Part shown: piece after piece, positions 56,551-64,000 of the stretch
How positions within the stretch are numbered: the stretch's first letter is position 1
Layout of the letters: every line of letters starts with the position of its first letter
DNA from: Psychrobacillus faecigallinarum
Lineage (GTDB): Bacteria; Bacillota; Bacilli; Bacillales_A; Planococcaceae
NCBI RefSeq assembly: GCF_014836595.1
Contig: NZ_JACSQO010000012.1
Location: forward strand, 1-64,000
Direction of reading: 5' to 3'
Length of the DNA stretch: 64,000 nt
Translations under genes and position numbers: made by a program
The notes under the pieces: generated by a model
Seen by the model: only the letters and a program-made list of their open reading frames with translations
Told to the model about the DNA's origin: nothing
The model's database searches: none

Positions 56551-57267
56551 TTATGGATTAGTTGACCATAATCCAGCTGATTTCAGTAGAATTCTTGGAT
56601 TCATCTTCAGCTGGGCTACCATGAAGTCAGCAATGTCTTCTGGCTGCATAACTTTTTCTGGATTGCCATCTGTAAGATTTAATTCAACTGCCATATCTGT
56701 TGCGACAGTACTTGGTGTCAATGTTACTACACGGATATTTTGCTTTCTTACTTCTAGCATTAATGATTCACTTAGTGCGATAACTGCTGCTTTTGAGGCG
56801 CTATAAGCACTTGTGACTGGAGCACCTTTTTGGCCAGCAGTAGAAGAAATATTGATAATATCTCCTGCATTTTTTTCAATCATATCTGGTAATACTGCTC
56901 TTGTTACATAGTAAACACCCATGACATTCACTTGAATGATTTTAGCCCAATCTTCTGGGTCTACTTCAAGAAACTTGCCAAACTTTGAAATCCCAGCATT
57001 GTTTACTAAAATTTCAATTGGACCTAGCTCGCCACGAATTTTCTCAACTGCAGCATTCACAGATTCCATATTGGAAACGTCTGCAGTAGCTAAAGAAACC
57101 TTCACACCGTACGATTGCAATTCACTTGCAACTGCCTCTAAATTTTCTATTGATCTTCCCAAAAGTCCAAGGTTGATCCCCTCTTTAGCGAATGCTAAGG
57201 CTGTTGCACGACCGATGCCTCGACCTGCACCAGTAATCAATGCCGTTTTCCCTTTAATTGCTTGCAT
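56551..57267 (-). CDS. short-chain dehydrogenase (FabG-like)
   Basis: This 238-residue SDR has TGAGRGIG at residue 12, NNAGISKFG near 86, the catalytic Ser in [11 protein letters not shown] and Tyr/Lys in YSASKAA near 151. The C-terminus is a little shorter than in FabG and ends [12 protein letters not shown]. 3-oxoacyl-ACP or other keto substrate reduction is possible. AAGGAGAG precedes the ATG. Confidence 0.9.
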   Translation of the reverse strand: MQAIKGKTALITGAGRGIGRATALAFAKEGINLGLLGRSIENLEAVASELQSYGVKVSLATADVSNMESVNAAVEKIRGELGPIEILVNNAGISKFGKFLEVDPEDWAKIIQVNVMGVYYVTRAVLPDMIEKNAGDIINISSTAGQKGAPVTSAYSASKAAVIALSESLMLEVRKQNIRVVTLTPSTVATDMAVELNLTDGNPEKVMQPEDIADFMVAQLKMNPRILLKSAGLWSTNP

Positions 57268-57336
57268 GCGAATCTCTCCTTATGTACACATTTTTCCTTA
57301 CACATTTAGCGTACCCTCATTCGGAGAAAAAATATA

Positions 57337-57861
57337 TTATTTTGCTTTAGATGGCATTTGCTTAGCAGGCGGTTTTATTTCCTTCACGCTTTCAATCAAG
57401 GCAAAAATAACGCCTAATACTAACTGAATGAACCCAAAGTACCTTAAGCTTTCATTTTGCAATCCTATAATTGTACTCACCACAATAATCATTCCAAAAA
57501 TAATCATATATTTGCATATTACTAGTGGCTTAACATTCCATTCCAAAAGCTCGATTTTCAGGATAAAAAAGATAGCTCCAAATAAAAATAGTAAAGAACC
57601 TAAGTATATTAAAAGATTTTCCCCTAATAAAACTCCGCCTAGCACAATGACTGGCCCCAAAATTAGCATGAATATACGAATTATTTTGGAGTTAACAGGC
57701 TTCTTTACTCTCCTTGTTTTCCTCGAGCTAAGTACCATTGCACCTAAAAAAAATAGCCCCACCCCGTAAACCATTAAGAACGAATTATCAAGCATTTCAA
57801 CCTTTACAGACATCAAAAGAGAACCACACAGCATAGATAATACTCCTAGTAAAAGTGCCAT
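57337..57861 (-). CDS. 174-residue integral membrane protein
   Basis: About six hydrophobic helices are visible (for example MALLLGVLSMLCGSLLMSV, GVGLFFLGAMVLS, IRIFMLILGPVIVLGGVLLG, IYLGSLLFLFGAIFFILK). The N-terminus begins behind GGGAGG. No family is recognised by eye. It lies between an SDR gene and a HXXEE gene, all on one strand. Confidence 0.8.
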   Translation of the reverse strand: MALLLGVLSMLCGSLLMSVKVEMLDNSFLMVYGVGLFFLGAMVLSSRKTRRVKKPVNSKIIRIFMLILGPVIVLGGVLLGENLLIYLGSLLFLFGAIFFILKIELLEWNVKPLVICKYMIIFGMIIVVSTIIGLQNESLRYFGFIQLVLGVIFALIESVKEIKPPAKQMPSKAK

Positions 57862-57921
57862 CTAACCTCCCGAACATTTTTACCTAATTATCCCATACAA
57901 AGAAAATAAATGGTATTAGTT

Positions 57922-58410
57922 TCAACTTAGCAAATACTTTGCTATCAATAAGGCTGTAAATGCAAAAGGGGTTTGTAATATAAATCCGAGCATTATATAT
58001 AGAGGTATTTGTTTTCCCTTAATCATTTTATTTAGTAGCAATACACGTATACTATATACGCAAAACGGTATTAAAAATATAACCGCAGTAATTAGGCCGG
58101 GCACATACCTTTGAAAAAAAATACCTTGAAGGACATGACCAATTCCATTCGCTAAAAAAATTCCTCCAACCATCAGCATTAAAAATGAACTAGGAGCCAT
58201 CCCTAAAAATCTTTTATTTGCTGCAGTGACTAAACAACCCACAGTAACAATCACCCATAGCAAGCTAAAGGCAAGCGTAAATTCTTCTTCTGTTACTTGA
58301 AAGGGAAGTGGCAGAATAAATTTCTCTACTGTCAAAATTTCCTCTACATCATGAAGAAGAAACACGATCGGAAACATCCATAAAAGTTTTTTTATTTTTA
58401 TATCTTCCAT
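57922..58410 (-). CDS. HXXEE domain membrane protein
   Basis: This 162-residue protein has four to five membrane helices. The family motif HDVEE (residues 19-23 in VFLLHDVEEILTVEKFI) is followed by the second conserved block NGIGHVLQGIFFQRYVPG near 100. HXXEE proteins are small helical membrane proteins of unknown function, possibly metal-binding. It sits 12 bases after the DUF4179 gene and may be part of the sigma-factor operon. Confidence 0.88.
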   Translation of the reverse strand: MEDIKIKKLLWMFPIVFLLHDVEEILTVEKFILPLPFQVTEEEFTLAFSLLWVIVTVGCLVTAANKRFLGMAPSSFLMLMVGGIFLANGIGHVLQGIFFQRYVPGLITAVIFLIPFCVYSIRVLLLNKMIKGKQIPLYIMLGFILQTPFAFTALLIAKYLLS

Positions 58411-58421
58411 TACTTATCATC

Positions 58422-59717
58422 CTATTTTATCTTGATGCTTATATCATTCTCCAAATAATTAGGATATCCCTGCAATTCAAAGGTCACTGGATTTTCATAC
58501 ATTCCTTTTTCTAAGGTAAATACTTGAAAATTCTCCGTATCAGAGAATCTATTAGATACGCCTATCGCGATATTCTTTCCATTTGTATCTAATCCATTAT
58601 TAAAAAGAGTTTGCTTATAATGTAAATGTTCATCTAGTCTCACTGCGAATCCTTCTTCGCTTATATTTTCAAGCTGTAACGGATACTGCTCGGACATAGA
58701 AACAACCTCTTTTTTTCCAAAATCTATGACGACCTCTCGCTCATCCTTTGGTAAAGCGACTAAATCACCAATGACTAAAAATAATTCTTTTGGTTCCTGA
58801 AAATAACTGCTTTCCAAAAAAAACGTTCTTTTCGTATTATCTGCACTGCCAAAACCACTAATGGAAGAAGATCCATTTCCCCACATATCCCCATCTCCAT
58901 CTTGCAATTCAATGGAAAGGAAATCAAAAATGACCATATCGTTTTGGTTATCTGTTTCTATCTCAATAGCAGCATGCAAGGGTGAAATTTTCACTTGTTC
59001 AACCGTAAACTTTTGCCCAGCTACTACCACCTCTTGATTAATATTATATTTCTTTGGTTTTGCTATTTTATTATTTAATGTAAAAGGTATTACAAATTTT
59101 AGTTCCTCCTGCCCTATAACGGACACTTCTAATTCAAAGGATGGATTAGAATAATCGATTACACTACTAGGATCAGAAATTCTAATCGTGTTCTTTATTT
59201 CATTTATTTGTTCATCTTGCGCAAAATCTGAAGTTACATATACAAGACCCAACTCTTCCTCATTCTGTAGCAGTACAGTCTTACCTAAGCGATAATCATT
59301 AACGGATCGAGGAGACTCGAGGGTATAGGAAAGTAACATTCCAGTTTCATCTGCAATGACACCGTCTAATGTAAAGGTAACCTCGTTTTCTGTGTTGGAT
59401 ACACCGATTTCCTCAAAATAGTTATTTTGAACACTGTCTTCTACCCCTCTGTCGTATTCAACAATTGCTACAATAGCACCCAAGCCAGGTATGCTCTCAA
59501 ACACCTGAGCAAAGGCTGGAGAGATTCGGGTCATAAAGGTAAAGCCAAGGAACAGCACGGCTACTGCTGATAAGCTAAAAACTATTTTTGTTTTGCGTTG
59601 TTTTTTTCTCTGGGCTAGCTTGATACCATTCAATATGGCACTTCCAGTAGATTGACTAACCTGGATTACCTCCATCTGCTGATCCATTAATTGCTGTATC
59701 TTTTTTATACCGCTCAT
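58422..59717 (-). CDS. DUF4179 membrane protein, probable anti-sigma partner
   Basis: This 431-residue protein has a cytoplasmic N-terminus, one membrane helix (about residues 44-64, KIVFSLSAVAVLFLGFTFM) and a large external part of the DUF4179 type (MTRISPAFAQVFESIPGLGA is the marker). It starts one base inside the sigma gene's stop (TGATG), so coupling is tight. In Bacillales DUF4179 proteins next to ECF sigma factors act as or resemble anti-sigma factors; this is inferred from arrangement. Confidence 0.85.
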   Translation of the reverse strand: MSGIKKIQQLMDQQMEVIQVSQSTGSAILNGIKLAQRKKQRKTKIVFSLSAVAVLFLGFTFMTRISPAFAQVFESIPGLGAIVAIVEYDRGVEDSVQNNYFEEIGVSNTENEVTFTLDGVIADETGMLLSYTLESPRSVNDYRLGKTVLLQNEEELGLVYVTSDFAQDEQINEIKNTIRISDPSSVIDYSNPSFELEVSVIGQEELKFVIPFTLNNKIAKPKKYNINQEVVVAGQKFTVEQVKISPLHAAIEIETDNQNDMVIFDFLSIELQDGDGDMWGNGSSSISGFGSADNTKRTFFLESSYFQEPKELFLVIGDLVALPKDEREVVIDFGKKEVVSMSEQYPLQLENISEEGFAVRLDEHLHYKQTLFNNGLDTNGKNIAIGVSNRFSDTENFQVFTLEKGMYENPVTFELQGYPNYLENDISIKIK

Positions 59718-60217
59718 CAAATATCCCCCCCTCGCTCACCCATAAACACACGAATTTTCTTTAATGTATGGTGTAACCTTGATTTTACTGTCCCCTCTGG
59801 AATTTTTAGCCTTCTAGCTATTTCACTAACCTTTAAATCATTAAAGTATTTTAAATGAATAAGCTCTCGCTGTGCAGTTGGCAGGGCTTGAAGTGCTAAA
59901 TTGAGATCTGGGTTAGAAGTACTTTCTTCTTTCTCTACATATTCATTTAAGGATGCTAGCTTCCCTTGTTTCTTCAATGTATCCATGCAATAATTCAACA
60001 GTATTCTTACCAGCCATGTTTGAAAAAAAGATGACTCCTTCACTTGATGACGCTTTGTATAAGCTCGATAAGTCACCTCTTGAAGAGCCTCCAGTACTTC
60101 ATGCTCATTTTTCAAATAGATGAAGGCTGTTTTATATAAAACATCACGATGTATTTGCATTAGCTGTAAGAAAGCATCGTCATCTCCAGCGATTGCTCTC
60201 CTAACTAGGTGCTCCAT
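59717..60217 (-). CDS. ECF-type RNA polymerase sigma factor
   Basis: This 166-residue protein has region 2 (DVLYKTAFIYLKNEHEVLEA to FQTWLVRILLNYCMDTLKKQ) and region 4 (LPTAQRELIHLKYFNDLKVS with the helix-turn-helix EIARRLKIPEGTVKSRLHHT). It resembles the SigV/SigY-like ECF group of Bacillus. With its DUF4179 partner it forms a sensing pair whose stimulus is unknown. AGGGGGAACGAAA precedes the ATG. Confidence 0.92.
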   Translation of the reverse strand: MEHLVRRAIAGDDDAFLQLMQIHRDVLYKTAFIYLKNEHEVLEALQEVTYRAYTKRHQVKESSFFQTWLVRILLNYCMDTLKKQGKLASLNEYVEKEESTSNPDLNLALQALPTAQRELIHLKYFNDLKVSEIARRLKIPEGTVKSRLHHTLKKIRVFMGERGGDI

Positions 60218-60398
60218 TTTCGTTCCCCCTCTTTCGTATCTGTTAGACTCTCTCTTTAAAGAAAACGTTCAATGGAAATAAAATATATTTTAAATGGAAA
60301 AAAGCTACGTCTAACGTACTGTATTCTTCATTTTCTCTTCCTCTTCCTTTTATTTGTATGTTAAGATAGTGACCGATTGAAAGAGAGAGGTAATTGAT

Positions 60399-61217
60399 AT
60401 GAAAAAATGGATTATGTATTTGTTGTCCTTAACCATTTTGTTAGGGGCATGCAGCAGTATAGATGAACTAGTGGAAGAAACTCCATTTACAGGACCAACT
60501 GAGGAAACTCAACAAACTGAAAAAGAACCAACAAAGGTCACGTCACCAGGTACCATTCACGATATATCTAAATTTGAAGAATTTCCGTTAGTCAGCGTGA
60601 TTGATGGAGATACGATTAAAATAAAATACAACGGTGCAAATGAAAATGTTCGTTTTTTATTGGTAGACACTCCTGAAACTAATCATCCAAAGCTTGGAGT
60701 ACAGCCTTTTGGACAGGAGGCAAAGGATTTTACGAAACAGCTACTAGAGGGACAAGATACGGTCTTCTTAGAGTTTGACGTCTCTTATAGAGATAAGTAT
60801 AATCGTCTCCTCGCCTACATTTACACTGCTGATGGCAAGAGTGTCCAAGAAGAATTATTAAAAGAAGGACTTGCTCGGGTGGCATATATATACGCCCCGA
60901 ATACAATGCATGTTGACTGGTTCGAATCTATTCAAAAGTCCGCTCAACAACAAGCGGTTGGCATATGGTCTGTCGAGAATTATGTAACAGATAGAGGCTA
61001 CGATAAAGAGGCGATTGAGGAGTCAGAAAAAGTTACTGAAACAGATTCAACAAAAAACAACGATGCTGATTGTACGATTAAAGGTAATATCAATTCTAAA
61101 GGTGAAAAAATCTATCATACACCTGGACAACAATATTACGAAATGACAATTGCTGAAGAGATGTTTTGTAGCAAGGAAGAAGCTGAAGCAGCAGGCTTCC
61201 GAGGTACGAAAAGATAA
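60399..61217 (+). CDS. thermonuclease-like lipoprotein with C-terminal sunset-like domain
   Basis: This 272-residue exported protein has a lipobox LLGAC (residues 15-20). The SNase domain spans about 60-210: [11 protein letters not shown] and [12 protein letters not shown] carry metal/substrate Asp/Arg/Glu, and [14 protein letters not shown] carries the second catalytic Arg. The last 50 residues ([20 protein letters not shown] onward, with [17 protein letters not shown]) are the small domain often attached to these nucleases. It cuts nucleic acid outside the cell. AGAGAGG precedes the ATG. Confidence 0.9.
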   Translation: MKKWIMYLLSLTILLGACSSIDELVEETPFTGPTEETQQTEKEPTKVTSPGTIHDISKFEEFPLVSVIDGDTIKIKYNGANENVRFLLVDTPETNHPKLGVQPFGQEAKDFTKQLLEGQDTVFLEFDVSYRDKYNRLLAYIYTADGKSVQEELLKEGLARVAYIYAPNTMHVDWFESIQKSAQQQAVGIWSVENYVTDRGYDKEAIEESEKVTETDSTKNNDADCTIKGNINSKGEKIYHTPGQQYYEMTIAEEMFCSKEEAEAAGFRGTKR

Positions 61218-61246
61218 CAATATTTTATTTCTTAATAGTTCAAACC

Positions 61247-61276
61247 AGCCTCATCATTCTGTGATGGGGCTTTCTT
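61247..61276. terminator. shared terminator between converging genes
   Basis: AGCCTCATCA pairs with TGATGGGGCT (one G-U pair), followed by TTTCTTCT on the plus strand. It lies between the nuclease gene and the convergent lipoprotein gene, whose stop overlaps it. Confidence 0.7.
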
Positions 61277-61622
61277 CTATATTTAACTCCTTATAAAAAG
61301 TATCAACCAATGGAATAATATTAGGTTTGGAATGATAAACTTGGTTTTGGATATTAGATAAGTCTGTATTAAAAACTGTCTTTCCATCATACAAGTAAAC
61401 AGCGTATCTCCAGCCAACGCTTCCTTCCTGATCTTCATGCGGTATAAATTCAACCTCATTCACTAAATGGAGGAACTCATTGACTTTTTCTTGGTCTTCT
61501 ATTGTTTTCATTTGTCCAGTACTTCCATCTTCATAAAACGTCTGAAAGGTTTTAGCTTGGAGGGGAGTCTCGACATTACAGCCAGCAAACAATAGAACGA
61601 CTATTATTAATAAACGCATCAT
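61254..61622 (-). CDS. small lipoprotein of unknown function
   Basis: This 122-residue protein starts with a short hydrophobic helix and a lipobox LLFAGC (residues 9-14). The mature part reads FQTFYEDGSTGQMKTIEDQE and GSVGWRYAVYLYDGKTVFN, a small beta-rich domain. AAGGAG precedes the ATG. The following gene upstream is 12 bases away, so both are likely co-transcribed. Confidence 0.75.
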   Translation of the reverse strand: MMRLLIIVVLLFAGCNVETPLQAKTFQTFYEDGSTGQMKTIEDQEKVNEFLHLVNEVEFIPHEDQEGSVGWRYAVYLYDGKTVFNTDLSNIQNQVYHSKPNIIPLVDTFYKELNIEESPITE

Positions 61623-61634
61623 CCAAATGCTCCT

Positions 61635-62117
61635 TCATTGAAAATCTACATAAAACAAATAGCTACCTCTTCCTTGCTCCCACTCGGCGATTACTTGAAA
61701 AGAAGCCCTTCCCTTCAGTTCGCCAGTACTAATTTCGGATAGCTCCCCTTTTAGACCAATTTCTGATTCTAATAGAAAAGCCTCAAAGCTTTGAGGAGCG
61801 ATCTCAAAGGTGAATTCCATTTTTTCTCCCACCTCGACAACAGGTGCTTTCTCTATATTCTTTACACTCGTAGGTTCTATAGCATGGGTCTCTACTGTCA
61901 TCCAATCACCATTTGAATCTTTGTAACTCCATCCATAGCCAGACAGAAAGACTTTAATGGGGATTTCTCCTATAGTGACAGCTAGCTTCGGTGGTTTTTG
62001 TCTAATCACAGACTGATCCAATTGTTCTTTTTTCTTTATAGATGCTATCTTCTCCCCTTCTCCGGACCAATAAAACAGATTTAGGACAGCTGTCATCACT
62101 AAAAGTGCTACCTTCAA
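61635..62117 (-). CDS. exported or anchored 160-residue protein of unknown function
   Basis: It starts TTG (62117) after GGGGG with a short hydrophobic helix (VALLVMTAVLNLFYWSG) and a basic stretch. The mature part is beta-rich and contains FLSGYGWSYKDSNGDWMTVE and MEFTFEIAPQSFEAFLLESE. The domain is not recognised. It is paired with the lipoprotein gene downstream. Confidence 0.72.
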   Translation of the reverse strand: MKVALLVMTAVLNLFYWSGEGEKIASIKKKEQLDQSVIRQKPPKLAVTIGEIPIKVFLSGYGWSYKDSNGDWMTVETHAIEPTSVKNIEKAPVVEVGEKMEFTFEIAPQSFEAFLLESEIGLKGELSEISTGELKGRASFQVIAEWEQGRGSYLFYVDFQ

Positions 62118-62242
62118 ATAATTGTCCCCCCTTTTTGCATTAGTCGTGTATTATATACAAAAGTTACCATAAGATATGTTGAAGAAAATGACCTTAAATT
62201 GCAAAGAAGTCTGTCCGGTGATATACAAAGGAACAAACAAAT

Positions 62243-62275
62243 AAAAAGGCAGCCCACATTAAATGGAACTGCCTT
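62243..62275 (-). terminator. terminator of the 196-residue membrane protein gene
   Basis: AAGGCAG pairs with CTGCCTT with partial pairing inside, followed on the minus strand by TTTATTTG. Confidence 0.75.
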
Positions 62276-62864
62276 ATTCTCTGAAAAATTTAATCCACAT
62301 TGAAAGTAAATAAAAGCCTATAAAAGTGAAGGCTTTGATGGAAAAGATCGAATCATTTATAGTGACTAGCAAAAGCTGAACAACAAATAACAGTGTAAAT
62401 GCTTCCCTCATCCACTCTGCTTTTTTTCTATGTAAAACAATTTGGATTATGATAATTACTAGAAATAGTATAGCTATTATAATATTTTCGTTTGCTATAT
62501 TGTTCATGAATTCATAAGTAGCAAAAAATAACAACAGAAAATACGGCACCTCCATATATAGCCGGGGTTTCTTTTTAGCAACAACTATCACATAGATAAT
62601 TACTGCAAGGATACCAAGAAAATGCCCTTTGGTTCCTCCATTAAAATAAACGATTGATAGCGGCATTTGGCTAACTAACGAAAAGTTAAATAAAATATAG
62701 GATAGCTTCCACACAAGAATATAAGTAAAAAATGCATTACTAACCCATTCTCCTACTTTTTCTTTTAAAGCCACTCGATAGAGAAAAGAACTTATAAAGA
62801 CTGCTCCTATTACAATTATCCATATCGCAGGAATCGTTATTCTCCCAATTTCTAAATAAGACAT
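62274..62864 (-). CDS. polytopic membrane protein, weakly Lgt-like
   Basis: This 196-residue protein has about six helices. A start at 62864 follows AAGGAG. YFNGGTKGHFLGILAVIIYV resembles the central region of prolipoprotein diacylglyceryl transferase (Lgt) family proteins, and the N-terminus (IGRITIPAIWIIVIGAVFIS) is likewise similar. It is shorter than Lgt and lacks its catalytic Arg motif as far as can be read. So it is probably a non-enzymatic relative. Confidence 0.6.
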   Translation of the reverse strand: MSYLEIGRITIPAIWIIVIGAVFISSFLYRVALKEKVGEWVSNAFFTYILVWKLSYILFNFSLVSQMPLSIVYFNGGTKGHFLGILAVIIYVIVVAKKKPRLYMEVPYFLLLFFATYEFMNNIANENIIIAILFLVIIIIQIVLHRKKAEWMREAFTLLFVVQLLLVTINDSIFSIKAFTFIGFYLLSMWIKFFRE

Positions 62865-63018
62865 TTGGAACTCCTTTTGCAAAAATAATACTAGTTTTCT
62901 CTACTATGACACATTCTTCTTTTGTTCGCAGTTATTTGTGCTCCACTTATCAATTATCTCATCCACCTGAAGAATTACCTATACTCAAATAAAAGTCATT
63001 CTTATCGCTATTTTAAAC

Positions 63019-63062
63019 ACGAAAAAATCCACACTTCTATTTTCTAGAAGTGTGGATTTTTT
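63019..63062. terminator. bidirectional terminator
   Basis: AATCCACACTTCTA pairs with TAGAAGTGTGGATT, with Ts on both strands. It lies between the membrane protein promoter region and the 126-bp repeats. The gap 62883-63309 has no gene. Confidence 0.85.
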
Positions 63063-63073
63063 ACTGAAAAGCT

Positions 63074-63311
63074 GCCTTGCCCCTCGAGGTCAAATGGTTA
63101 AAAGCTCCGGTGGCTGAGAAACTGCCTCCTCGCTTTTCTCCATTTGCTTGTCGGGGCAAACATAGGCGCTTGCGCTTTTCTTATTTGTCTAGCGCAAGCG
63201 CCTTGCCCCTCGAGGTCAAATGGTTAAAAGCTCCGGTGGCTGAGGAACTGCCTCCTCACTTTTCTCCATTTGCTTGTCGGGGCAAACATAGGCGCTTGCG
63301 CTTTTCTTATT
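63074..63311. repeat. tandem pair of a 126-bp Bacillaceae-type repeat
   Basis: A unit starting GCCTTGCCCCTCGAGGTCAA is repeated after exactly 126 bases (63074 and 63200), with only two or three differences over about 110 bases. The unit contains short inverted segments (GCGCAAGCGCC, GGCGCTTGCGC; CTTGTCGGGGCAAA, TTGCCCC). Similar 'gcgcaagcgcc...ccccgac' elements occur dispersed in Bacillaceae genomes (established knowledge). Confidence 0.88.
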
Positions 63312-63846
63312 ATCGAATTGTTTTTAGAGCAGTTGCCCAAGGAATAACTTGGTCTAACATTTGATTTACAGAATCTGCTTGAACTGCAGCTGGTTTGAAA
63401 TCAGTACCATTTTCAAAATCAGTAAATAATGATAAAGCTGGGTGTACGCGAACATCTGCAACTAGTAATTCCCCTAAGATTCCGCGTAAATGTTCAGTTG
63501 CACGAGCTCCACCTACTGAACCGTAAGATACGATACCTGCAGCTTTGTTGTTCCATTCTACACGAAGATAATCTAAAGCATTTTTCAATGCACCAGTAAT
63601 AGAGTGATTATATTCTTGAACGATGAATACGAATCCGTCACAATCAGCTACTCTTGAAGACCAAGCAGCAGCACCTGAAGCGTCTCCGCCAGCTTCCCCT
63701 AATAATGGAAGTTTGAAGTCAGCAATATCAATAATCTCATATTGAGCATCTCCACGTTTGTCTGCTAATTCTTTCACCCAGTTACCTACTTGTGGACTTA
63801 AGCGTCCTTCACGAGTTGACCCTAAAATAATACCTATTTTTAACAT
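63310..63846 (-). CDS. NADPH-dependent FMN reductase / azoreductase-like
   Basis: This 178-residue flavodoxin-fold enzyme begins KIGIILGSTREGRLSPQVGN, has DCDGFVFIVQEYNHSITGA (FMN contact) and GIVSYGSVGGARATEHLRG. It belongs to the Azo1/YhdA-like NAD(P)H:FMN reductases. Two starts are good: ATG 63846 after AGGAGG, and an in-frame ATG 63909 after another AGGAGG, giving a 21-residue extension (SLWNKLFGQNNKEKEIGGKE). An MhqR-like box lies upstream. The expected role is detoxification of quinones or azo compounds. Confidence 0.85.
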   Translation of the reverse strand: MLKIGIILGSTREGRLSPQVGNWVKELADKRGDAQYEIIDIADFKLPLLGEAGGDASGAAAWSSRVADCDGFVFIVQEYNHSITGALKNALDYLRVEWNNKAAGIVSYGSVGGARATEHLRGILGELLVADVRVHPALSLFTDFENGTDFKPAAVQADSVNQMLDQVIPWATALKTIR

Positions 63847-63955
63847 TTCTTTTCCTCCTATTTCTTTTTCTTTGTTATTTTGTCCAAAAAGTTTATTCCA
63901 TAAACTCATACTTATTAGCCTCCTAGTTTTAGAACGCCAAATATTCTAACCCTTA

Positions 63956-63973
63956 TATTTCCAATTCGAGATA
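63956..63973. promoter_or_regulatory. MhqR-like operator upstream of the FMN reductase
   Basis: On the minus strand TATCTCGAATTGGAAATA matches the B. subtilis MhqR box TATCTCGAATTCGAGATA at 15 of 18 positions. It lies about 45 bases before the first start codon. The 13-mer ATTCGAGATATAC is also present at 26861. Confidence 0.6.
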
Positions 63974-64000
63974 TACACCAAAGTTACCTCAACTTCATAT

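Noticed and set aside
63077..63364. 95-residue plus-strand frame with internal duplication
   Set aside because: It is a chance translation of the 126-bp tandem repeat and overlaps the FMN reductase end.

Overview
The window reads as chromosomal DNA of a low-GC, spore-forming Bacillales bacterium, most like the Psychrobacillus/Lysinibacillus (Planococcaceae) side of the order. This rests on AT-rich DNA with AGGAGG-type ribosome binding sites, the Bacillus-like block moxR-DUF58-transglutaminase-guaA-pbuG, a tandem-promoter rRNA leader, a broken collagen-like spore-coat gene and Bacillaceae-type interspersed repeats. The species assignment is inference; no 16S rRNA body is present. The first bases are the 5' edge of a 16S rRNA gene read leftward, preceded by two good rRNA promoters (175-287).

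Region 1 (0.4-18.4 kb): purine genes and an integration hotspot. guaA and pbuG each carry a guanine-class purine riboswitch with a terminator, and they are neighbours in B. subtilis. Here about 10 kb of foreign DNA separates them. There are three guaA 3' ends: the intact gene (12249-13802), a 251-bp fragment (4364-4614) and a decayed relic (2756-2808), each followed by its own terminator hairpin. The fragment is also followed by a stub of the same tyrosine-recombinase gene that abuts guaA. This is best read as two related islands inserted in tandem at the guaA 3' end. The larger (4615-12248) carries a Septu-like ATPase/HNH nuclease pair, a decayed serine resolvase, a 718-aa putative PD-(D/E)XK nuclease with a C-terminal SEC-C zinc motif, a roughly 600-bp non-coding stretch ending in a strong terminator (candidate structured RNA), and an integrase broken by a frameshift and an amber codon.

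Region 2 (18.8-33.5 kb): pncB-nadE for NAD salvage, a membrane-anchored PQQ-type quinoprotein dehydrogenase with a cytochrome c tail, an aminotransferase, exoA, an SDR gene with an MhqR-like operator, two HAD/GNAT-type genes (one acetyltransferase broken by a late stop), an ATP-grasp protein, catalase and a permuted NlpC/P60-like protein.

Region 3 (33.7-47.9 kb): a small membrane protein, a Tat-secreted gluconate-dehydrogenase-subunit-3-like protein, a GMC oxidoreductase and tatA in one direction; a TetR regulator; DUF817; hemG/hemY; a secreted helical protein; the kynUAB tryptophan-to-anthranilate operon behind a near-consensus promoter; a collagen-like spore protein pseudogene; small proteins and a pentapeptide-repeat protein.

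Region 4 (47.9-64 kb): a self-contained PTS module (crr-nagP-ptsH-ptsI), a FusB-like EF-G-binding protein, a HAD hydrolase, a YcdB/SLH cell-surface protein, a 21-bp minisatellite, an SDR gene, small membrane proteins, an ECF sigma factor with a DUF4179 partner, a lipoprotein nuclease, two small exported proteins, a 126-bp tandem repeat and an FMN reductase/azoreductase with a second MhqR-like operator. Intergenic regions are sprinkled with GC-richer repeats of about 60-140 bp.
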